Of a stretch of DNA of 64,000 bases, positions 58,089-64,000 are shown piece by piece. Within the stretch, counting starts at the first letter, position 1; the number at the start of each line of letters is the position of its first letter. The notes beneath the pieces were generated by a model that saw only the letters and a list, made by a program, of their open reading frames with translations, searched no databases and was not told the DNA's origin. Source of the stretch: Pseudooctadecabacter jejudonensis (GTDB taxonomy: Bacteria; Pseudomonadota; Alphaproteobacteria; Rhodobacterales; Rhodobacteraceae); assembly GCF_900172275.1 (NCBI RefSeq), contig NZ_FWFT01000005.1:124001-188000 (forward strand), in the 5' to 3' direction. The position numbers and the translations under genes were made by a program.

Positions 58089-58677
58089 GGCGCGTCTGGC
58101 CGCTGGTGCGATAGCAGTGGCGGTTGCGGTGACTTTGGCTGTCCGGCTGACCATGACCGCACAACAGAACGAGACATCGTTTTGGGGCGCTGTCTGGATT
58201 GATTATCGGTTTTTCACGATCTGGACCAACACGCTGGTGGGCGGCGTTACGGCGGCGTTTGCCATGGGGCGCCGCCTGCCTGATTGGGCGACTGCGGGAG
58301 CTGCGGTGTCTATTGGGTTGGTGGGATCCGTCTATCACACGCTTTTGGCAGCAGGGCGAAATCTGACGGGGTTGGATTTTGTGATTGATCATATGGTGCA
58401 CACGGTTGTGCCGCTTGGCTTTATCGCGCTGTGGCTTTGGGCCTTGCCGAAAACGGGGCTGCGTTGGCGGCATTTGGCGGTGTGGAGCGCCTATCCGATC
58501 CTGTATTCCGTTTATGCCATTGCCCGTGGGGCCGCCGATGGCGTCTATCCGTATTTTTTCTTGAATGTGCCTGAGTTGGGGGCTGCCGCTGTGGCCGGAT
58601 GGGTGGCTGGATTGGCGGCGGTTTTTCTGGTGGCGGGTGCGGCGATGATTTTGGGCAGCCGGATGGCGGCCCGTTAG
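58057..58677 (+). CDS. Pr6Pr family membrane protein
   Basis: A 206-residue protein with six predicted membrane segments. Seen: [54 protein letters not shown] with conserved His residues, and [12 protein letters not shown], as in the FAR-17a/AIG1-like Pr6Pr group. Function unknown. The ATG taken here overlaps the zinc-finger gene by 32 bases; a TTG at 58081 is an alternative. It converges with the next gene with a four-base overlap. Confidence 0.75.
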   Translation: MCTPRPRLLTKARLAAGAIAVAVAVTLAVRLTMTAQQNETSFWGAVWIDYRFFTIWTNTLVGGVTAAFAMGRRLPDWATAGAAVSIGLVGSVYHTLLAAGRNLTGLDFVIDHMVHTVVPLGFIALWLWALPKTGLRWRHLAVWSAYPILYSVYAIARGAADGVYPYFFLNVPELGAAAVAGWVAGLAAVFLVAGAAMILGSRMAAR

Positions 58678-59168
58678 CTGATCGGAATAGCGCCTGCGGT
58701 GCAGGGCAGTTCAGGCGTGCTGTCCTGTGTCAGATAGGCCAGCACATTGAGGCCTGACCAGGCCTTGATAAAGCGCCCTGCGCTGTCTTGGCCGCGCCCG
58801 ATGACGGTGCCTGTGTCGGGATCCTGACTGTAGTAGATGACGTCTGCGGTGGTTCCGTCGTCACAGGCCAATTGGGCAAATCCGGTGCCACCCAAGCCGC
58901 CGCTGGACCAAGTCCCGATGCAATCGTGGCCGTCTGACATGAAGCCGCGCAGGGTGCCTGTGTCCCATCCGATGGCTTCGCCGTCGAAATAGACGCCATC
59001 GTTGCCCACGCAGGCCAAAACACGCACGCAGCTGTCCTCTGACCCGATGGCATTCTCGCAGCGGGAGGGCGATGGTGGGCTGTCTGTCCGGCCCGGAACC
59101 TCTAGCGTTTGGGCGGCGGCGGCGGGGGCCAGCAGAAAAATGGCGGCTGGCAGTAGACCCCGGAACAT
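58674..59168 (-). CDS. Secreted cysteine-containing protein of unknown function
   Basis: A 164-residue protein with a signal peptide (FRGLLPAAIFLLAPAAAAQ) and a mature part with six to seven cysteines, in CENAIGSEDSCVRVLACVGNDG, DGHDCIGTW and a late LPCTAG. I do not recognise the family. The glycine/tyrosine-rich middle (GGTGFAQLACDDGTTADVIYY) suggests a beta-rich fold. Start set at the Met of the signal peptide. Single gene, convergent with the Pr6Pr gene and divergent from polA (34 bases). Confidence 0.7.
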   Translation of the reverse strand: MFRGLLPAAIFLLAPAAAAQTLEVPGRTDSPPSPSRCENAIGSEDSCVRVLACVGNDGVYFDGEAIGWDTGTLRGFMSDGHDCIGTWSSGGLGGTGFAQLACDDGTTADVIYYSQDPDTGTVIGRGQDSAGRFIKAWSGLNVLAYLTQDSTPELPCTAGAIPIS

Positions 59169-59202
59169 GGCACACCATGTCCGTTCAAGAGAGGATACCA
59201 TC

Positions 59203-62001
59203 ATGGCATTTGGCAAGGGTCACCATCTTCATCTGATTGACGGGTCGGCGTTCATTTTTCGCGCCTATCATGCCCTGCCACCGCTGACGCGCAAGTCCGA
59301 TGGGTTGCCCGTTGGTGCCGTAAGCGGGTTTTGCAACATGCTGCAACGCTATGTTGAGGGCAACACCGGGGGCGATGTGACCCATGTGGCGGTGATTTTC
59401 GACAAGGGCAGTCACACGTTCCGCAATGACCTGTATGACCAGTACAAGGCCAACCGCGACGCGATGCCCGAGGATTTGCGCCCGCAGATCCCGCTGACCC
59501 GCGATGCCACGCGCGCCTTCAACATCGCCTGTGAGGAGATGGAGGGGTTCGAGGCCGATGATATTATCGCCACCCTTGCCCGTCAGGCGCGTGAGGCCGG
59601 TGGGCGTTGCACGATCATCAGTTCAGACAAGGATCTGATGCAGCTGGTGGGCGACGGCGTGGTGATGATGGACGCCATGAAGGGCAACAAGGTGATTGAC
59701 CGCGACGGGGTTGAGGAAAAGTTTGGCGTTGGCCCCGAACGGGTTGTGGATGTGCAGGCCTTGGCGGGCGACAGTGTGGACAACGTGCCTGGCGCGCCCG
59801 GCATCGGGATCAAGACCGCCGCTTTATTGATTAACGAATACGGTGATCTGGAAACCCTGCTGGACCGTGCCGAAGAGATCAAACAGCCCAAACGCCGGCA
59901 GACGTTGATTGAGAAGCGTGAGCAGATTGAGCTGTCCAAAAAGCTGGTTACGTTGGACGACCAGATGGAGCTTGCGTTTAGCCTGGATGATCTTGAGGTC
60001 CGTGATCCTGACCCAGATGTGTTGTTGGAGTTTCTGGCAAGCATGGAATTCCGGACCATCGTGCGGCGGATTTCTGAAAAGCTGGAGGTTGAGCCACCGG
60101 TCATTGAAGACACGCCTGCTGCGTCTCAGGAGGGCGAGGATGCGTCGGAGCAGCCTTCGTTTGACGAGGCGCGCTATGAGTGGGTGAAGGATGAGGACGC
60201 GCTGAAGGCGTGGATCGACAAGATTTATGCCCGCGGCTACGTGGCGGTGGACACGGAGACCACAGCGTTGAATGAAATGCGCGCGGATCTGGTGGGCGTG
60301 TCGTTGTGTGTTGAGGCTGGCGAGGCCTGTTACGTGCCGCTGGCCCACAAGGGGGGCGCGGCGGATGATCTGTTTGGCGATGATGCCTTGGCCGAAGGGC
60401 AGATGGATTTTGAGGCGGCGCTGGCGATTTTGAAGCCGATGCTGGAAGACGACAGCATTCTGAAGATTTTTCAGAACGCCAAATACGATGCCAAGATTTT
60501 TGCCCGCAACGGGATCATGGCAGCCCCCATCGACGACACGATGTTGATGTCCTATGCGATGAATGCGGGTCTGCACAATCACGGGATGGACGGGCTGAGC
60601 GAACGGTATCTCGGGCACAACCCGATTGAGATCAAATCGCTGTTGGGCACGGGCAAATCGGCCATCACCTTTGACCGTGTGGCGGTTGAGGATGCGGTGA
60701 AATACGCGGCGGAGGATGCGGATATTACCTTGCGATTGTGGCAGGTTTTCAAGCCGCAGTTGCACCGTAAGGGGGTGACGACGGTGTATGAGACGTTGGA
60801 GCGTCCCTTGGTGCCGGTGCTGGCGCGCATGGAGATGTCGGGGATCAAGGTGGACCGCGACACGCTGAGCCGGATGTCCAATGCGTTCAGCCAGAAAATG
60901 GCCGCACTGGAGGATGAGCTCTATGCGCTGGCGGGGGAGAAGTTCAACGTCGGCTCGCCCGCGCAGGTCGGTGACATCCTGTTCGACAAGATGGGGCTTG
61001 AGGGCGGCAAGAAGGGCAAGACGGGGAAATATTCCACGGGTGCCGATGTGTTGGAGGATTTGGCGACGGAGCACGAACTGCCTGCCCGCGTGCTGGATTG
61101 GCGCCAGCTGAGCAAGCTGAAATCGACCTATACGGACGCGCTACAGACCCACATCAACACCGAGACGGGGCGTGTGCACACGTCTTATGCGATCACGGGG
61201 GCGAACACGGGACGATTGGCCTCGACCGACCCGAATTTGCAAAATATCCCGATCCGCACCGAGGAAGGCCGCCGTATCCGTGAGGCCTTTGTGGCGGAGG
61301 ATGGCAAGGTGTTGGTGGCGCTGGATTACAGCCAGATTGAGCTGCGGATTTTGGCCCATATTGCCGACATTCCCGCGCTGAAACAGGCCTTTGCCGAAGG
61401 ACACGACATTCACGCCATGACCGCGTCCGAGATGTTTGATGTGCCGTTGGATGAGATGACATCGGAGATCCGGCGACAGGCCAAGGCGATTAACTTTGGC
61501 GTGATTTACGGGATCAGCGGTTTCGGTCTGGCGCGCAACCTGCGTATCCCAAGGGCCGAGGCGCAGGGGTTCATTGACCGCTATTTCGAACGTTTCCCCG
61601 GCATTCGGACTTACATGGATGACACGGTGGCCTTTGCGAAGGAACACAAACGGGTCGAGACGTTGTTTGGCCGCCAGATCCACACGCCAGAGATCAGCGC
61701 CAAGGGCCCTGGTGCGGGGTTTGCCAAACGTGCAGCGATCAACGCGCCTATTCAGGGGACGGCGGCGGATGTCATTCGGCGGGCGATGGTGCGGATGGAT
61801 GATGCGATTGCCCATCTGCCCGCCAAGATGCTGCTGCAGGTCCATGACGAATTGGTGTTCGAGGTCGACAAAAACGCGGCCGATGATCTGATCGGCGTGG
61901 CCAAGGATGTGATGGAAAACGCGGCGGATCCGGCGGTGAAGTTCGATGTGCCTTTGGTGGTGGATGCGGGCATCGGTGATACTTGGGCCGAGGCGCATTA
62001 G
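59203..62001 (+). CDS. polA: DNA polymerase I
   Basis: Full-length PolA, 932 residues, for gap filling and RNA primer removal. Order: 5'-3' exonuclease (HLIDGSAFIFRAYHALP, DKDLMQLV, GDSVDNVPGAPGIGIKTAA); 3'-5' exonuclease region with VAVDTETTALNEM and a proofreading-type layout; polymerase domain with LDYSQIELRILAHI (motif A), RRQAKAINFGVIYGISGFGL (motif B) and LLQVHDELVFEV (motif C). AAGAGAGG precedes the ATG. Single gene. Confidence 0.97.
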   Translation: MAFGKGHHLHLIDGSAFIFRAYHALPPLTRKSDGLPVGAVSGFCNMLQRYVEGNTGGDVTHVAVIFDKGSHTFRNDLYDQYKANRDAMPEDLRPQIPLTRDATRAFNIACEEMEGFEADDIIATLARQAREAGGRCTIISSDKDLMQLVGDGVVMMDAMKGNKVIDRDGVEEKFGVGPERVVDVQALAGDSVDNVPGAPGIGIKTAALLINEYGDLETLLDRAEEIKQPKRRQTLIEKREQIELSKKLVTLDDQMELAFSLDDLEVRDPDPDVLLEFLASMEFRTIVRRISEKLEVEPPVIEDTPAASQEGEDASEQPSFDEARYEWVKDEDALKAWIDKIYARGYVAVDTETTALNEMRADLVGVSLCVEAGEACYVPLAHKGGAADDLFGDDALAEGQMDFEAALAILKPMLEDDSILKIFQNAKYDAKIFARNGIMAAPIDDTMLMSYAMNAGLHNHGMDGLSERYLGHNPIEIKSLLGTGKSAITFDRVAVEDAVKYAAEDADITLRLWQVFKPQLHRKGVTTVYETLERPLVPVLARMEMSGIKVDRDTLSRMSNAFSQKMAALEDELYALAGEKFNVGSPAQVGDILFDKMGLEGGKKGKTGKYSTGADVLEDLATEHELPARVLDWRQLSKLKSTYTDALQTHINTETGRVHTSYAITGANTGRLASTDPNLQNIPIRTEEGRRIREAFVAEDGKVLVALDYSQIELRILAHIADIPALKQAFAEGHDIHAMTASEMFDVPLDEMTSEIRRQAKAINFGVIYGISGFGLARNLRIPRAEAQGFIDRYFERFPGIRTYMDDTVAFAKEHKRVETLFGRQIHTPEISAKGPGAGFAKRAAINAPIQGTAADVIRRAMVRMDDAIAHLPAKMLLQVHDELVFEVDKNAADDLIGVAKDVMENAADPAVKFDVPLVVDAGIGDTWAEAH

Positions 62002-62007
62002 GGGCGG

Positions 62008-62054
62008 CTAAAATTCCGGAATTTTAGCGATGCGGCGAAATTTCCGGATATTTC
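62008..62054. repeat. Two palindromes after polA
   Basis: A perfect 20-base palindrome with CTAAAATTCC/GGAATTTTAG arms (62008-62027) and an imperfect GAAATTTCC/GGATATTTC (62037-62054). They begin six bases after the polA stop and resemble the AT-rich hairpin family seen elsewhere, with CCGG cores. Confidence 0.7.
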
Positions 62055-62117
62055 TTAGCGGAACTGTGACGCCGTGGGGCGCGTTTCTTTTGTGAAATTG
62101 ATCACAGGAGAGATGCC

Positions 62118-62612
62118 ATGAAAGATGTAAGTCACGATAAATCAGCCCGTTTTTGGGACGCAATGGAAGATGTCGATGGCGGCATGTTGGGTTTGGCCAC
62201 CGGCCCGCTGATCCCCATGACGCCACAGGTGCGTGATGATGGCAAAGACGGCAAGATTTACTTTCTGACCGCAGACGGCAATTCTTTGTATGTGGCCGCA
62301 ACGGAAGGCCCCAAGCCTGCACGGTTTGTGGTCGCGGACCGCGGCGAAGGCATTTGGGCCGATATCGAAGGAGAGCTGGCTGTCGAGAACGACAAAGCCC
62401 TGATCGATGAATTTTGGAGCCCCTTTGCAGCCGCTTGGTTTGACGACGGCAAGGAAGATCCGGACGTGCGTTTGATGTCCTTCACCCCAAAGACGGCAGA
62501 GGCGACGTTGACGGACGACAATCCGCTGAAATTCTTTTACGAGATGGCGAAGGCCAATGTGACGGACGACAAGCCGGACCTCGACGGCTGGAAGGGCAAG
62601 ATCGTCTTCTAA
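62118..62612 (+). CDS. Pyridoxamine 5'-phosphate oxidase-like general stress protein
   Basis: A 164-residue split-barrel flavin-binding protein of the 'general stress protein 26' type. Seen: ARFWDAMEDVDGGMLGLAT, IYFLTADGNSLYVAAT, GIWADIEGELAVENDKALIDEFW and LKFFYEMAKANVTDD. FMN or F420 binding is usual; reaction unknown. GGAGAG lies before the ATG. A terminator follows. Confidence 0.88.
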   Translation: MKDVSHDKSARFWDAMEDVDGGMLGLATGPLIPMTPQVRDDGKDGKIYFLTADGNSLYVAATEGPKPARFVVADRGEGIWADIEGELAVENDKALIDEFWSPFAAAWFDDGKEDPDVRLMSFTPKTAEATLTDDNPLKFFYEMAKANVTDDKPDLDGWKGKIVF

Positions 62613-62634
62613 CCAAGATGAGGAATGCTAAAAA

Positions 62635-62661
62635 GGGGCGCCGCATCGGGCGCCCCTTTGT
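62635..62661. terminator. Bidirectional terminator between the stress protein and hsp20 genes
   Basis: Stem GGGGCGCC/GGCGCCCC with a six-base loop; TTTGT follows on the plus strand and CTTTTTAG on the minus strand. Confidence 0.85.
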
Positions 62662-62692
62662 CGTGTTCAGGGAGGAGAACACGGGGGAGGGA

Positions 62693-63160
62693 TTAGTTCA
62701 CCTTTTCGGCGTCGATCACGTCCTGCTCAACCGGTGTGGCTTTGGTGATTTCAATCCGGCGGGGCTTCAGCGCTTCTGGCACTTCGCGGGTCAGATCGAC
62801 ATGCAGCATGCCGTTTTCGTGGGACGCACCGGTGACGCGCACATGGTCCGCCAGATGGAACCGGCGGGAGAACGCACGGGTCGCGATGCCGCGATGTAGA
62901 TACGTCCGTTCGGTCGTTTCCTCGGCCTTTTTCGCGGTGACGTGAAGGGAGTTTTCCTTCACCTCAACGTGCAGGTCTTCGTCTGAAAAACCGGCCACGG
63001 CGATGGAAATGCGCCAGCTGTCGTCGGCGGTTTTTTCGATGTTGTAGGGGGGGTAGCTCTGGCTGCCTTGGTCGGTGCTGAGCATCCGGTCCATCATTTG
63101 GGCAACTTGGTCAAAACCAACGCTGGCACGGTGCAGCGGAGCAAGATCAAAGGTTCGCAT
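62693..63160 (-). CDS. Hsp20-family small heat shock protein
   Basis: A 155-residue alpha-crystallin chaperone of the IbpA type. Seen: APLHRASVGFDQVAQMMD at the start, PPYNIEKTADDSWRISIAVAG, the A-G-x-L-like GMLHVDLTREVPEAL, and IATRAFSRRFHLADHV. It holds unfolding proteins during heat stress. GGAGG lies before the chosen ATG. I found no RpoH promoter with proper spacing upstream and no clear ROSE thermosensor. Confidence 0.94.
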   Translation of the reverse strand: MRTFDLAPLHRASVGFDQVAQMMDRMLSTDQGSQSYPPYNIEKTADDSWRISIAVAGFSDEDLHVEVKENSLHVTAKKAEETTERTYLHRGIATRAFSRRFHLADHVRVTGASHENGMLHVDLTREVPEALKPRRIEITKATPVEQDVIDAEKVN

Positions 63161-63330
63161 GGGTATCCTCCATTGAGCGATTGTAGCGATATGTAGGCCG
63201 TCCCAATCGGGCACGGCGGGGGTTGTACAAGACCCTGTTTAGGCGCCTTGTGACCATGATGTGGGGAGGTCTGTTGCCGCTTTCAAGAGGGGCGTTGCAC
63301 AGTTATCGGGCCGCGATTGAGCAGCGCGAT

Positions 63331-64000
63331 TCAGGGTCTGACGAACAGCGCACCCGTGTCGTTGCGTTGGCCTGAATTGAGGACGCGCGCGGTGGTCGGG
63401 GCGGAGTTCAGGCCCGTCCCACCGCTGTCCAGTTCAGCGCGCAGCGTGGCGATGGGGGCGGCCAGATCCATGCCAAGGGCCACTTTGGCGCCGTCCAGTT
63501 CCGCCATGGCCGACACGACAGACACCAGACGGGGCACGCCGTTTTCCGTGCGAAAAATGGGCGCGCCGGAGGCCCCGAAATCCACATCGCAATCCATGAT
63601 CAAGACGCCGTCTTGTTGGCCAAGGACATTGCAAATCTCTTGCAGGGACGGGGCCTCGATCCGGTCTTGGGCGTAGGACACCACGCCGATTTGTGTGCCG
63701 CGACTGGTTTGCGTCGAAATTTCAAACGGCGTCACGCGGGAGGTTCGGATTGGTTGGCTCAGCTGCAAGAGGGCGACGTCAAAGGGGACGATATCATGGG
63801 TTGCCTCGCCGGTGTGACGGTAGGACGGATGGATGATGGCGCGTCGGATGGTGCGGGTTGCCTCAGGCCGGCCACCGCGCAGACCGGCGAGAAACGAGAC
63901 GCGGTTTGTATCAACAGGCGCGGGCGCGGTTTTTTCAAACATGCAATGGGCGGCCGTCAGGACCAGATCAGGGGCAATCAAAGCGCCGGTGCAAAAGCCT
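63331..64000 (-). CDS. Trypsin-like serine protease, C-terminal part (runs off the right edge)
   Basis: At least 223 residues of a chymotrypsin-fold protease; the start is outside the window. Seen: TGALIAPDLVLTAAHC with the catalytic His, FDVALLQL with the Asp, and FGASGAPIF with the Ser in a G-A-S-G-A-P variant of the usual GDSGGP. The tail after the fold is Ser/Thr/Asn-rich. Probably exported. It differs from the nine-repeat protease at 21892 and is not a recent copy of it. Confidence 0.87.
   Translation of the reverse strand, partial: GFCTGALIAPDLVLTAAHCMFEKTAPAPVDTNRVSFLAGLRGGRPEATRTIRRAIIHPSYRHTGEATHDIVPFDVALLQLSQPIRTSRVTPFEISTQTSRGTQIGVVSYAQDRIEAPSLQEICNVLGQQDGVLIMDCDVDFGASGAPIFRTENGVPRLVSVVSAMAELDGAKVALGMDLAAPIATLRAELDSGGTGLNSAPTTARVLNSGQRNDTGALFVRP

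Noticed and set aside
63161-63330. RpoH promoter or ROSE thermosensor upstream of hsp20
   Set aside because: A CTTG word is present but no -10 at the right distance, and no four-hairpin ROSE layout could be drawn.

Overview
The window is a G+C-rich stretch of an alphaproteobacterial chromosome, best matched by a marine roseobacter-type member of the Rhodobacterales. Reasons: MipZ instead of MinD, an F0 ATP synthase operon (atpI-B-E-b'-b) without the F1 genes beside it, an Ala/Glu-tailed S16 protein, a TauR-Xsc-SoeABC taurine pathway, and intergenic repeats of a kind I associate with this family. I see no phage, insertion sequence, CRISPR array, tRNA or rRNA.

1-10,770: an alpha/beta-galactoside locus. 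A leftward operon encodes a sugar-binding protein, two permeases, a GH36 alpha-galactosidase, the De Ley-Doudoroff enzymes DgoK and DgoA, an SMP-30 lactonase and a GH42 beta-galactosidase cut by the window edge. Rightward and divergent lie an IclR regulator and the transporter ATPase. Galactosides would be imported, split inside the cell, and galactose oxidised via galactonate to pyruvate and glyceraldehyde-3-phosphate.

10,770-25,358: taurine and C2-sulfonate breakdown. Tpa makes sulfoacetaldehyde from taurine, Xsc releases sulfite and acetyl phosphate, Pta and AckA handle acetyl phosphate, a TSUP permease may export sulfite, and SoeABC oxidises sulfite to sulfate. A MocR-type TauR sits upstream of xsc, and TauR-like direct repeats occur at both promoters. 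A 76-residue membrane protein, translationally coupled between soeA and soeB, has a C-terminal half made of two dispersed intergenic repeats. A secreted protease with nine four-cysteine repeats lies between tauR and tpa.

25,540-32,400: a copper-exporting P-type ATPase behind a MerR-type promoter, an FkbM-like methyltransferase, MipZ, a DEAD-box helicase, and an ArsR/YdeI pair. 32,500-41,753: the ffh-rpsP-rimM-trmD-rplS-rpmE translation superoperon, interrupted by a sulfotransferase-fold gene, chorismate mutase, an acetyltransferase, a YeeE/YedE pair, a NIPSNAP gene and an oppositely oriented FAD protein/PilZ pair.

41,900-48,650: two paralogous membrane proteins with a 24-codon vestige of a third between them, AzoR with a LysR regulator, an ArsR/flavodoxin-fold reductase pair and the F0 operon. 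48,650-64,000: a FadR-type regulator, an OmpA lipoprotein, DNA repair genes (AraC-MGMT, Nth, PolA), a PfkB kinase, a sulfotransferase/GT14 pair suggesting a sulfated or branched surface glycan, HIT, an ABC ATPase, small membrane and zinc-finger proteins, Hsp20 and the end of a second trypsin-like protease. Starts were chosen by ribosome-binding site, overlap and family start; no database search was possible.
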